Origin: Lentzea sp. NEAU-D7
Lineage (GTDB): Bacteria; Actinomycetota; Actinomycetes; Mycobacteriales; Pseudonocardiaceae
Direction of reading: 5' to 3'
NCBI RefSeq assembly: GCF_026242055.1
Contig: NZ_JAPJDL010000001.1
Coordinates: forward strand, 434,001-498,000
Length of the DNA stretch: 64,000 nucleotides
The position numbers were made by a program, and so were the translations under genes. The notes beneath the pieces are model-generated. The model saw only the letters and a program-made list of their open reading frames with translations. It ran no database searches and had not been told where the DNA came from. This document shows, piece after piece, positions 52,395 to 60,870 of this stretch (within the stretch, counting starts at the first letter, position 1; each line of letters opens with the position of its first letter).

Positions 52395-52452
52395 GAACCG
52401 CGATCTGCGGTTCACCGACGCTGCACTCGTGCGGGTAACCAGCCCGCGAGTG
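52395..52452 (-). promoter_or_regulatory. Two adjacent hairpins in the presumed NRPS leader
   Basis: Hairpin one: GAACCGC (52395-52401), loop GATCT, GCGGTTC (52407-52413), a perfect 7 bp stem. Hairpin two: CACTC, a 2 nt bulge, GCGGG, loop TAACCAG, CCCGC, GAGTG (52424-52452), a 10 bp stem with a bulge. They lie about 160-215 nt upstream of the NRPS start. Neither is followed by a T-run, so they are not plain terminators; a leader control element or operator is possible. Confidence 0.4.
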
Positions 52453-53073
52453 ACTCAAGCGCTAATTCTTGCACAACAGACATGAAAACCCCCTTGCGTC
52501 ATCCGCCACCACCGCATTCGCGAGAAGTGCACGCGAAACAGCGGGTCGGCGAAAGCACCCCACCCCAAAGAAGCCCCCAGAGCCGCCGAAGCGACAAAGG
52601 CAGATTAGCCATGCCCACGACCAGCACGAATCCGCCGAACAGCCCAATTCAAAATATTACAAACTTCATCAAATCGCTTATACGCCAATCGGCGCATTGG
52701 TGCACTTTGTCACCTCGCGCACCCACTTGAACACCCGCAGTGACCGAGCTGTTGCACCACGCGTCAAAAGCACTTGCATCCAGCGCGAATTTGTATTCAC
52801 GCACGGATTCGCCCAGCCAGTTGAGACGGGCCGAAGACGAGCTGAGCGTTGTTCTTCGGCCAATACTCCACATTTCAAGCCGTTGCACAACGCTGTGTCC
52901 CGGCACGTGCTATAGACGCACGACGGCCTGTGACGGTTCCATCGGATTCAATCTTCTCGGCGTTTGATTCTGCGTCAGAGCGATTGCTGCCGATTGGAGC
53001 AATGCGCGGAGCTGATCATCGATAGCATCGCCGGCGCGGGGGCGCTGGGGCCACCCACGAGGGGAGCGGTTCG
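52453..53073. other. AT-richer intergenic spacer, no supported gene
   Basis: This stretch is lower in GC than the rest of the window and lies between the divergent NRPS operon and the glycosyltransferase gene, so promoters for both are expected here. The open frames present are short, overlap each other and lack GC-rich third positions. I could not identify a convincing -35/-10 pair. GGGGAG at the right end belongs to the glycosyltransferase start. Confidence 0.5.
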
Positions 53074-54579
53074 GTGTTGACGAGCGAGGGCGTGGCGGCG
53101 CGGACCGGCTTGGCCGTGCCGCTGGCGCGACGCCCGGTGGCGGTGGTCGCGGTGCTCTACGCGGCCCTGGTGTTCCCGTTCGCCGGGAACTACGGACTCT
53201 CGGCGGACGAGCTCTACTTCCGGATGCTGGGCGACGATCCGCGCTGGGGGTACTTCGACCAGCCACCGCTCGCGCCGCTGCTGGCGAAGGCGGGCGCGGT
53301 GCTGTTCGGCGACACGGCATGGGGTGTCCGGACGCCGGCTCTGCTGTGCGGCCTGGCCGTCGTCGTGCTCGCCGCGCTGATCACCGCGGAACTGGGAGGC
53401 GGGCCACGGGCACAGGTGCTCGCGGCGGCCACCTCCGGCACGTCGGTGACCGTGCTCGTCGTGGCCCACTTCCTGCTGACCAACAGTCCGGACCTCGTCG
53501 CCTGGAGCGCGGTGGCGCTGTTCGCGTTGCGGGCACTACTGCGCGGGGACGGGCGGTGGTGGCTGGCCGCCGGTGCCACGTGCGGAGTGGCGACCTACGC
53601 CAAGTACGTCGTACTTCTGCTGCCGGTGACGCTGGTGCTGGCGCTGCTCGTGGTGGGGCCGCGCCAGGAGTTGCGCACCAGGTGGCTGTGGGCAGGCGCC
53701 GGGCTGACCCTGCTGATCGGCGCGCCGAACGTCATCTACCAGGCGGTCAACGGCTGGCCGCAGCTCGTCATGGCGCGGACGCTGTCCGACGGCAGCTGGA
53801 CCGACGGGCTGATGTTCCCCCTCTACGTCGCGTTCCTCACGGGACCGGCGGTGGCCCTCGTCCTGGTCGCGGGCGTGGCAGGCCTGCTTCGGCGGCCGCG
53901 ATGGCGACCGGCGCGGGCGCTGGGGGCGGCCTACCTCATCGGCACTGCGCTGGTGCTCGCCGTCGCGCCCAGCGGCATCGACTACACCGAGGGCTACCTG
54001 GTGCCGCTGGTCGCCGCGGGCTGGGTGATCGCGGACGAGTGGCTGACCCGCGGACGGTCGCGGTTGCCAGTGGCTGTCTTGGTGCTGTCCGTCTTCGCCG
54101 TGGTGCAGGTGGCCGTGATCGTGCCGGTGCTGCCGGAGCGGATGTTCGCCCGGTTCCCGGCGACGAGCCTCACGACCGAGACCATCGGCTGGGAGCGGGT
54201 GGCCCGGCAGACCGCCGACGCCTACGCCGCACTGCCCGAAGGTGAACGGTCGCGCGCCGTGGTGCTGACGAAGAACTTCGGCGAGGCGGGCGCGCTGCAC
54301 TGGATGCGCGACGACCATCCGCTCCCCCGGATCTACAGCGGGCACAACGAGCTCTACTTCCGCGGATCGCCGCCCGAGAGCGCGGACGTCGTGATCGCGG
54401 TGGGGGTGGACGAGGACCTGCTGGCGCGGGACTTCCGCGAGTGCTCCGTGGCGGCGCGCATCGACAACGGGCACGGGCTCGCGACCATGGAACAGGGCCG
54501 AGCCATCTCGGTGTGCCGCGAGCCGCGGGCGCCGTGGGCCGAGCTGTGGCCCGGCTACCGGCTAATCGGTCCCTATTAG
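53074..54579 (+). CDS. Glycosyltransferase family 39 (PMT/ArnT-like) integral membrane protein
   Basis: A 501-residue GT-C fold protein with many hydrophobic segments. The N-terminal luminal-type motif LSADELYFRMLG followed by GYFDQPPLAPLL is characteristic of the PMT_2/GT39 group, where the first Asp-Glu pair is catalytic. Enzymes of this group move a sugar from a polyprenyl-phosphate donor to an acceptor on the outer face of the membrane. GTG 53074 is preceded by GGGGAG at 7 nt. It is divergent from the NRPS operon. A role in glycosylating envelope material or secreted proteins such as the next two genes is possible; there is no direct evidence that it acts on the peptide. Confidence 0.85.
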   Translation: MLTSEGVAARTGLAVPLARRPVAVVAVLYAALVFPFAGNYGLSADELYFRMLGDDPRWGYFDQPPLAPLLAKAGAVLFGDTAWGVRTPALLCGLAVVVLAALITAELGGGPRAQVLAAATSGTSVTVLVVAHFLLTNSPDLVAWSAVALFALRALLRGDGRWWLAAGATCGVATYAKYVVLLLPVTLVLALLVVGPRQELRTRWLWAGAGLTLLIGAPNVIYQAVNGWPQLVMARTLSDGSWTDGLMFPLYVAFLTGPAVALVLVAGVAGLLRRPRWRPARALGAAYLIGTALVLAVAPSGIDYTEGYLVPLVAAGWVIADEWLTRGRSRLPVAVLVLSVFAVVQVAVIVPVLPERMFARFPATSLTTETIGWERVARQTADAYAALPEGERSRAVVLTKNFGEAGALHWMRDDHPLPRIYSGHNELYFRGSPPESADVVIAVGVDEDLLARDFRECSVAARIDNGHGLATMEQGRAISVCREPRAPWAELWPGYRLIGPY

Positions 54580-54662
54580 GGCTTGCAACAGCACGACAAC
54601 GTCGCCACAACAGCGCGCCGGTACTTCTTCCCTCGGCAGTCCACGAACCGATGGAGGACATG

Positions 54663-55604
54663 GTGAAAGCCACACTGGCAACGGCGCTGGCAGGCTTGCT
54701 GGCGGCCGCGGCGCTCATCGCCCCGGCCGTGAGCGCGACTCCGTTCCAACGCGACGTCTTCGTCCGGGACAACGTGAGCGACGTCGGCAACGAGCCCAGC
54801 ACCGGCAGCATCTACTACAGCCCGGACATCAAGGTGTGCTCGACGCCGGTGCCGTGCGCGGTGTCCCAGAACCCCGTCGTGGGCGTGAACAACTACGTCT
54901 TCGTCACCCTGAGACGCAAGCCGGGCGGCATCGGCACCGTGGACGGCAGCCTGCACCTGTACCGCAGCAACCTCGGCGGCGGCACCGCCTGGCCGGGCGG
55001 CTGGACCTACATCGGCACCGCGGGCTCCACCGTGCCGGTCGGCGGCACCACGGTCATGATCACCTGGCCGGGCTGGAACGTGCCCGGTCCCGCGCACTTC
55101 TGCCTGCTCGCCCGGTGGGTGTCGAACGCCGACCCGATGACGTTCGCCGAGGGCAGCAACACGCAGCAGAACGCCCAGCGGAACAACAACATCGCGTGGC
55201 GCAACGTCGACTCCGTGCGGGTGCGCCCGTTCGAACCCGTCCGCGTGCCCTACACGATCGGCAACCCCGAACGGACCGACGCCCGGCAGAACCTGATCCT
55301 CGAACAGACCCGCCCGTTCGCCGGCACGATCACGCTCGACCTCGGTCAGGAGCTCACGGCGCGGTGGAAGGCCGCCGGCGGCAGGGCCACCGGTGTGAAG
55401 CAGGTGGGCGAGACGCAGTTCCAGGTCGTCGATCCCAAGGCCCGCTTCGACAACCTGACGCTCAAGGCTGACGAACGCGTGCAGACCGCGCTGACGTTCG
55501 AGACCGCCGAGGAGGCCGGACCGGCCGAGCTGCACGTGCGCCAGACCGACGCGCAGGGCACGGATCTCGGTGGAGCGCAATACCTCGTCAACGAAAAGGA
55601 CTGA
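54663..55604 (+). CDS. Secreted protein of unknown function
   Basis: A 313-residue protein with a Sec-type signal peptide: Lys, then a long Ala/Leu-rich core ending near VSA-TPF (cleavage about residue 25). The mature part is rich in beta-type segments, with NNYVFVTLRR, a Gly/Trp-rich region and a C-terminal ELHVRQTD-like end; no catalytic motif is recognised. I prefer GTG 54663, because GGAGG ends 5 nt before it; ATG 54660 and ATG 54651 are in frame but sit too close to, or on top of, that site. It probably belongs with the small secreted gene 61 nt downstream. Confidence 0.7.
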   Translation: MKATLATALAGLLAAAALIAPAVSATPFQRDVFVRDNVSDVGNEPSTGSIYYSPDIKVCSTPVPCAVSQNPVVGVNNYVFVTLRRKPGGIGTVDGSLHLYRSNLGGGTAWPGGWTYIGTAGSTVPVGGTTVMITWPGWNVPGPAHFCLLARWVSNADPMTFAEGSNTQQNAQRNNNIAWRNVDSVRVRPFEPVRVPYTIGNPERTDARQNLILEQTRPFAGTITLDLGQELTARWKAAGGRATGVKQVGETQFQVVDPKARFDNLTLKADERVQTALTFETAEEAGPAELHVRQTDAQGTDLGGAQYLVNEKD

Positions 55605-55614
55605 GTATCAACCC

Positions 55615-55653
55615 CGGTGGGTCCGTCTCCGTTCTTCGGAGACGCACCCACCG
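55615..55653 (+). promoter_or_regulatory. Long hairpin between the two secreted-protein genes
   Basis: Two 17 nt arms (55615-55631 and 55637-55653) pair with a single C-C mismatch around the loop TTCTT. No T-run follows; instead the AAAGGG ribosome site of the next gene begins at once. It is either a processing or partial termination structure, or a control on the downstream start. Confidence 0.6.
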
Positions 55654-55665
55654 AAAGGGTTGTCA

Positions 55666-56076
55666 ATGAGAACCATCATGGTGTTGTTGCTGCTTCTGCT
55701 CGGGATCGTGCCCGCGCACGGAGCAGCGGACTGCGAGCCGCCGGACTGCCCGGTCGTCGTGGACGCGATCGACGGGCCCGTGCACGAGTCGGCGGACTCG
55801 TACACGGCGGCGCTGAAACTGCGCAACGGCCCGGCACAGCAGGACGTCGAGGTGACCTACAGGTTCGTCGACGGCACCGCGAAGCAGGGCGAGGACTACA
55901 AGGCCGTGCCGCGCGGAACGGTCACCGTCAAGGCGGGCGAGGCCCAGGCCGGTGTGCCGTACCAGGTGTTGCGCGTGACGGGCGAGCAGAAGACGTTCAC
56001 CCTGGAGATCACGTCGGTGAAGCCGGGCCAGATCGGCAAGCGCGTCGCCGTGTTCACGATCGGCGGCAAGAGGTGA
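55666..56076 (+). CDS. Small secreted protein with a Calx-beta-like domain
   Basis: A 136-residue protein: signal peptide (MRTIMVLLLLLLGIVPAHG), a CEPPDC cysteine pair, then a Calx-beta-like fold with VTYRFVDGTAKQGEDYKAV, VTVKAGE and FTLEITSVKPGQIG. Such domains are extracellular beta-sandwiches, often Ca2+-binding; only one repeat is present. ATG 55666 follows AAAGGG. The last codons, ending IGGKR, lie inside the first copy of a 169 bp tandem repeat derived from the convergent regulator gene, so the native C-terminus may have been altered by that duplication. Confidence 0.75.
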   Translation: MRTIMVLLLLLLGIVPAHGAADCEPPDCPVVVDAIDGPVHESADSYTAALKLRNGPAQQDVEVTYRFVDGTAKQGEDYKAVPRGTVTVKAGEAQAGVPYQVLRVTGEQKTFTLEITSVKPGQIGKRVAVFTIGGKR

Positions 56077-56590
56077 ACAGCACGACGGCCTGAGCCAGAT
56101 GCCGGGCAGCCTCGGTCCACCGCCCACTCCGGCCCTCCAGGTCGGCGAACGTGCGGTGGGCCCAGGCCTGCTCAAACCCGTCCGGCGCCTGGATCCTGGC
56201 CCCCAGGGCGGCGGCGAAGCGCTCACACGCGGCGGCAAGAGGTCAACAGCATGACGGCCTGAGCCAGATGCCGGACAGCCTCGGTCCACCGCCCACTCCG
56301 GCCCTCCAGGTCGGCGAACGTGCGGTGGGCCCAGGCCTGCTCAAACCCGTCCGGCGCCTGGATCCTGGCCTCCCAAACGCCGGCGAAGCAGTCACACGCG
56401 GCGGCACGAGGTGAACAGCATGACGGCCTGAGCCAGGTGCCGGGCAGCCTCGGTCCATTGCCCACTCCGGCCCTCCAGGTCGGCGAACGTGTGGTGGGCC
56501 CGGGCCTGCTCGAACCCGTCCGGCGCCTGGGTCCTGGCCTCCAGGGCGGCGGTGAGGTGCTCCCGTGCGGCGGCGAGGTCACCGAGCGCG
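56069..56590. repeat. Three tandem 169 bp copies of the regulator's 3' end
   Basis: The string gacggcctgagcca starts at 56084 and 56253, and gacggcctgagcc again at 56422, a constant 169 bp period. Copy three is the real C-terminal coding sequence of the SARP regulator; copies one and two are extra. Since 169 is not a multiple of three, the extra copies are out of frame with the gene and sit beyond its stop at 56392. Each copy still encodes FADLEGRSG and an LFTSC- or LLTSC-like end in its own frame. Confidence 0.85.
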
Positions 56591-59175
56591 AGCGCGGTGT
56601 CGGCCAGGTCGCGCAGGGTCGACGCCTCGCGGTGCCCGTCCCCCAGCGCCCGGCACACCGCGAGCGCCGCGGTCAGGCATTCCCCTGCCCCGGCGGGATC
56701 TCCGAGCGCGAGCCGGGTGACGCCGAGTCCGGTCAGCGCGTCCGCCTCGAAGCGGTCGTCGGTGATCTCGCGACTGATCCGCAGCGCGTCGCCGAAGTAG
56801 CGCAGCGCCGGTGCGAGGTCGGCGAGCCGGTGGAAGGCGTTGCCCAGCGACATCAGCGTCGCCGCCTCCAGCCGGAGGTTGCCCTCGGCGCGGAACGTCT
56901 CCAGCGCCGCGAACAACGGTTCGACGGCCAGTTCCGGCCGGCCCATCCGGACGTAGGTGTAGCCGAGGTTGCGGCGGGCCAGCGCCACGCCCACCTCGTC
57001 GCCCGCGGCCCCGTGCACGTCCATCGCCGCGCGGTAGGAGTCCAGGGCGAGGTCGAACTCGCGCAGTTCGGAGTGCGCGTTGGCGATGTTGTTGTGCAGC
57101 CGTGCTTCCCCGCGCAGGTCACCCGCTTCACGCACCAGGGCGAGCGCCTGCCGTTGCACCACCATGGCTTCGGCGATGCGGGAGGTCATCTGCAACGCGA
57201 TTCCCTGCCCCCGCAACATCTCCGCCTCGGCCCGTCGGTCGCCGAGGGCGCGGGCGGCCGCCACGGCGTGCTCGCACTGCTCGACCCGCGCCGCCCAGTT
57301 GCCCCGTGCCTCGAAGTAGCCCGTCATCAGGTACGCCAGCTGCCACGTCTCGCGGTGCAGTCCCGACCGCGCGGCCAGGCGGATCATGTGCAGCACGTTG
57401 TCGCGTTCGGCGTCGAGGCAGGCGAGCACCTCGACGCGGTCCGCGGTGAACGGCAGATCGTCGCAGCGCGGCCGCGTCACCAGGTCGTGGCGCGGGTTGA
57501 GGACCTCCCCCGCCGCGTGGGCGATCGCGAGGTACCGGTCGAGCAGGCGCTCCACGCCGTCGCCGAGGTCGCCGCTCTGCCGGGCGAACAGCCGGATCAG
57601 GTCGTGCAGCGCGTACCGGCCGTTGCCCACCTCGCTGACGAGGTGCGAGGCGACCAGCTCGTCGAGACCCGGGCCCACCGCGTCGGCGAGGTCGGCGGGG
57701 AAGCTCGCGCCGGGATGTTCTCCCAGCACCCGGAACAGCCGCGCGGCCTGGGGGCTCAGCGTGCGGTGCGCGCTCGCGAACACGGTGCGGACCGTGCGGT
57801 CGTCACCGTCTACCGACAGCACGTCCAGCGGGTCGTTGCGGTTCAGCTCGCGCACGAGGTCGGCGATCGGCCTGCCCGGCCTGACGGCGAGCCGCGCGGC
57901 CGCGATGCGCAGCGCGAGCGGCAGCCGTCCACAGTGGACCACCAGCTCCGCGGTCGCGCCGGGTTCGGCACGCACCCTGGACGCGCCGAGGATGTCGGCG
58001 AACAGGTCGTGCGCCTCGGGTTCGCTCAGCAGGCCGAGGCTGATGGTGTGCACGGCGTGGCGCGTGCCGAGGGCCGAGAGCGCGTCGCGGCTCGTGATCA
58101 GCAGCAGGTTCCCCTGGTCGCCGGGCACGAGGGGCAGCACGTCGCGCGCGTGGCGGACGTCGTCGAGCAGGATGAGCACTCGCTTGCCGTGCAACAACGT
58201 CCGGTACGTCGCGGACGGGTCGGCGGGCACCCGGTCCGCCGGGACGCCCAGGCTGTGCAGCATCTCGGTCAGCGCCTGGGCCGGGGTGAGCCGTTGCAGG
58301 TCGAGGAACACCTGCCCGTCGGGGAAGCGATCGGCGACGCGGCGCGCCCACTCGACGGCGAACGTGGTCTTGCCGACCCCGGCGACACCGGAGACGACGA
58401 CGATCGGCGGAAGGCCCGCGAGAGAGGCGAACTCGGCGGCGCGGCCGGTGAAGTGGCCCGCCCTGGCCGGCAGCTGGGCGGGCTTCGCGCTGTGCAGCGA
58501 CGGATCGCGGCGGAGGATGGCGGTGTGCAGGGCGGTGATGTCCGGGCCCGGGTCGGCGCCGAGCTCGTCGGCGAGCCGGTGTCTGAGTCTTCGGAACACC
58601 TCCAGCGCGTCGGTGTGCCGTCCGCCGAGGTGCAACGCCCGCATCAGCAGCCCGACGAGCCGTTCCCGCGTCGGGTGCCCGGCCACCAGCCGCTCCAGCT
58701 CCTCGACGGCGTCGCGCCGGTCGAGCCGCTCGCCCCAGTACGTCTCCAGCGCGGTGATCCGCTGGTCCCGCAACCGGTCGATCTCCGCCCGGCCCCACCC
58801 GAAGAGCTCGGTGCCCGTCAGCGGCTCGCCCCGCCACAGGCTGAGGTCCCTGGTCCGTTCGAACGTCACCGCGTCGACGGACGCGTCGAGCTGGTAGCCA
58901 CCGGGCTTGGTCATCAGCGCGCCGGGCAGGCCGCAGTCGGCGAGCGCCTGCCGCACCCGCGCGACGTGGCTGTGCAACGAGCGAACGGCCGTGCGCGGCG
59001 GATCCTCACCCCACAGCACGTCCACGAGGCGGTCGACGGGAACCGGTGTGCCCGCGCGCAATGCCAGGACCGCGACGATGCTGCGCTGCCGGGCTCCGGT
59101 CAGCACGGCGAGGCCGCGCGGGCCGCACACCTCGACGGGCCCGAGAATCCGCACCTCGCCACGTGTTCCCAGCAC
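56392..59175 (-). CDS. AfsR/SARP-type regulator with STAND ATPase and TPR domains
   Basis: A 927-residue cytoplasmic regulator. Order: an OmpR-type winged helix (residues about 5-95; LHSHVARVRQAL is the recognition region), a bacterial transcriptional activation domain (about 100-245), an NB-ARC/STAND ATPase with Walker A GVAGVGKTT and Walker B VLILLDDV, a winged-helix linker, then TPR-like repeats (ARRNLGYTYVRMG, LMSLGNAFHRLA) to the end. Proteins of this class activate antibiotic clusters in actinomycetes. It sits about 4 kb from the NRPS operon, so it is a reasonable but unproven cluster regulator. The GTG start at 59175 lacks a well-spaced ribosome site; GTG eight codons in is an alternative. 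Confidence 0.88.
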   Translation of the reverse strand: MLGTRGEVRILGPVEVCGPRGLAVLTGARQRSIVAVLALRAGTPVPVDRLVDVLWGEDPPRTAVRSLHSHVARVRQALADCGLPGALMTKPGGYQLDASVDAVTFERTRDLSLWRGEPLTGTELFGWGRAEIDRLRDQRITALETYWGERLDRRDAVEELERLVAGHPTRERLVGLLMRALHLGGRHTDALEVFRRLRHRLADELGADPGPDITALHTAILRRDPSLHSAKPAQLPARAGHFTGRAAEFASLAGLPPIVVVSGVAGVGKTTFAVEWARRVADRFPDGQVFLDLQRLTPAQALTEMLHSLGVPADRVPADPSATYRTLLHGKRVLILLDDVRHARDVLPLVPGDQGNLLLITSRDALSALGTRHAVHTISLGLLSEPEAHDLFADILGASRVRAEPGATAELVVHCGRLPLALRIAAARLAVRPGRPIADLVRELNRNDPLDVLSVDGDDRTVRTVFASAHRTLSPQAARLFRVLGEHPGASFPADLADAVGPGLDELVASHLVSEVGNGRYALHDLIRLFARQSGDLGDGVERLLDRYLAIAHAAGEVLNPRHDLVTRPRCDDLPFTADRVEVLACLDAERDNVLHMIRLAARSGLHRETWQLAYLMTGYFEARGNWAARVEQCEHAVAAARALGDRRAEAEMLRGQGIALQMTSRIAEAMVVQRQALALVREAGDLRGEARLHNNIANAHSELREFDLALDSYRAAMDVHGAAGDEVGVALARRNLGYTYVRMGRPELAVEPLFAALETFRAEGNLRLEAATLMSLGNAFHRLADLAPALRYFGDALRISREITDDRFEADALTGLGVTRLALGDPAGAGECLTAALAVCRALGDGHREASTLRDLADTALALGDLAAAREHLTAALEARTQAPDGFEQARAHHTFADLEGRSGQWTEAARHLAQAVMLFTSCRRV

Positions 59176-59250
59176 AGCGCGTTACGTTAGCTCCCCGCAA
59201 CGCGCTGGTGGCAGCGCTGATCGTGGGACGGAACCGGCAGTTCGCGCTGC

Positions 59251-59763
59251 TCAGCCGAGCAGCTCCGCCAGGTGGACCACGTCGCCGCGAGCCCACGTCC
59301 GCTGTCCTCCGCCGTGCAGGACGACCCGCGCGTCGTCGTCCACTGCCACCTCGACCACCTGGCCGATCGGTCCTATCGAGCCGTGCAACCGGACCAGGTC
59401 ACCCGGCTCCAGCTCGTCCGCGCGGCACGTGTCGACGTTGCGGGCCGCCGAGGCCGGCCGCAGCCGCGTCGTGAAGAGCCACCACGCCACCCCGCACGCC
59501 ACCGGGGTCGTCAGCGTCAGGACGCCGGCGGCGACCGGGAACTCCGTCACCAGCGCGGCCGCTCCGACCAGTGCCCACAGCAGTCCCGCCAGCGCGGCCA
59601 GCAGCACGGAGCTCACGGGGTGGTCGCCGACCTGCAGCCAGCCCGTCGTGCGCACCCAGCCCTCGGCGGTCAGCCCGCGCGGCCGTCCGCCGTCCGCCCT
59701 CGCGGGCGCCGGGTCGGCGTCGGTCTGCTCGGCGAACAGGTCGACGTGGTCCTCAGTCCGCAC
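59251..59763 (-). CDS. Small membrane protein of unknown function
   Basis: A 170-residue protein: a hydrophilic N-terminus, two adjacent hydrophobic helices (about residues 50-95, SSVLLAALAGLLWALVGAAA and the following segment), then a C-terminal soluble part with GDLVRLHGSIGPIG and VVEVAVDDDARVVLHG, which looks like a small beta-barrel (OB or NfeD-like). GTG start, overlapping the upstream SNase-like gene by 11 nt, which suggests joint function. The regulator gene follows 75 bp downstream on the same strand. Confidence 0.65.
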   Translation of the reverse strand: MRTEDHVDLFAEQTDADPAPARADGGRPRGLTAEGWVRTTGWLQVGDHPVSSVLLAALAGLLWALVGAAALVTEFPVAAGVLTLTTPVACGVAWWLFTTRLRPASAARNVDTCRADELEPGDLVRLHGSIGPIGQVVEVAVDDDARVVLHGGGQRTWARGDVVHLAELLG

Positions 59764-60631
59764 GCTGCCACCTCAGCTGTCCCCTGGGGCCGCGGGTGCA
59801 GACGATCTCGGTCCCCTTCGGCGACGTCTTCCGCGCACCTTCGAGGAAGCACCTCCTGCCGACGAACCTGCCGAGCCACTCTTCGTCGCCGGGCTCCGCG
59901 GTGGTCGTGGGCGGCGGTTTCGGAGCGGGCTCCTCGGTCGTCCTGGTGGGCACCGGCGGTGGTGTCGTCGTCGTGGTCGTCGCCGGGGGCGGTGTGGTGG
60001 TGGACGAGGTCTGCGGCGTGCTGGACGGCGTCGCCAGAGCGTCGTCGCGGTAGCCGGTGCACCCGCCCGCCCACAGGCCGCGGCGCTGCTGGCGCGCGGC
60101 CGACTCGACCGGTGCCAGTTCGCCGCGCGCGGCCAGGTCCGCGGACGCCGTGCCCTCACCCACGACCGTCCACGCGTAGTCCGTCCCGTCCGGCAGCTCC
60201 ACGTCGACCAGGAGGCGATCGGTACCGGTCTCGCCGTCGCTCTTCGCGGTGAGCCGCACCTTCTTGCCGCGCAACAGGTTCTCCGCGGCCGCCAGGGACT
60301 GCGACTGCCAGCACGGCGCCGCGTTCACCCCAGCGACACGGGCGCCGAAGACCCGGCCGGTGTCGGGCTCCACGCCCTCGAACAGGTCCACCGCGGACAC
60401 CGCGCGGACGGTCACCTCGAAGGAGTCGCCCCGGTGCACCGCCACCCCGGGTCCGCCGCGCTGCCCGGGAAGCGCGTCGCCGCTGAAGCCGGCCGCACCG
60501 GTGACGGCGAGCGCCCCGAGGACGCCGGCGGCGGCGATCGCGAGTCTCGTCCGCTGACCGCTGCGCCACCAGAAGCGGCGAACAGGCCCCGGACTCGTCG
60601 TGTGCGTCGAGGGCTCGGAGGCGTTGAGCAA
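59753..60631 (-). CDS. Membrane-anchored SNase-like (thermonuclease-fold) protein
   Basis: A 292-residue protein with one N-terminal membrane segment (about residues 29-50), an SNase-like domain (about 60-195; FGARVAGVN, RGKKVRLT, TDRLLVDVELPDG, RRGLWAGGC), a Thr/Pro-rich linker and a small C-terminal domain. Compared with staphylococcal nuclease from memory, R35 and the later Arg seem kept, but the Asp of the GID motif is Asn and the following Glu is absent, so nuclease activity is doubtful. TTG 60631 is chosen because GGGAG precedes it by 5 nt; the longer open frame upstream reads through the divergent promoter region shared with the sigma-factor gene. Confidence 0.7.
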   Translation of the reverse strand: MLNASEPSTHTTSPGPVRRFWWRSGQRTRLAIAAAGVLGALAVTGAAGFSGDALPGQRGGPGVAVHRGDSFEVTVRAVSAVDLFEGVEPDTGRVFGARVAGVNAAPCWQSQSLAAAENLLRGKKVRLTAKSDGETGTDRLLVDVELPDGTDYAWTVVGEGTASADLAARGELAPVESAARQQRRGLWAGGCTGYRDDALATPSSTPQTSSTTTPPPATTTTTTPPPVPTRTTEEPAPKPPPTTTAEPGDEEWLGRFVGRRCFLEGARKTSPKGTEIVCTRGPRGQLRWQRAD

Positions 60632-60870
60632 GGGCGCTCCCAGCTGGTTCGTCGTTGTCCGAGGCAGTGTTGTCGCAGGTAGCACGGCCGTCAAGGACGA
60701 AAAGGGTTCAATCGGCGATCTATGCGATCCTTCACAGAACGCCCGCTGTGATCGCACCTGCACACAACGCCACCCGTCGTAGGGTGCACGTCGGCAGGAA
60801 TTTTCCGTTATCGCCGGCCGCCTGGGACATCTCCTGGTCAGACGACCCCGGACTGGCAAGTGAGGTGGGC

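Noticed and set aside
52252..52485. A 77-codon open frame on the plus strand in the NRPS leader
   Set aside because: It overlaps the NRPS start and both hairpins, has no GC-rich third positions and no recognisable family; I treat it as non-coding leader.
52469..52915. Several overlapping frames of 60-150 codons in the spacer
   Set aside because: Atypical composition for this genome, mutually overlapping on both strands, no ribosome sites and no recognisable domain.
54565..54600. CCCTATTAGGG palindrome at the glycosyltransferase stop as a terminator
   Set aside because: Stem too short, no loop to speak of and no T-run.
54441..54662. Longer 387-codon version of the secreted protein
   Set aside because: The extra N-terminus overlaps the glycosyltransferase gene; a ribosome site and a signal peptide place the start at 54663.
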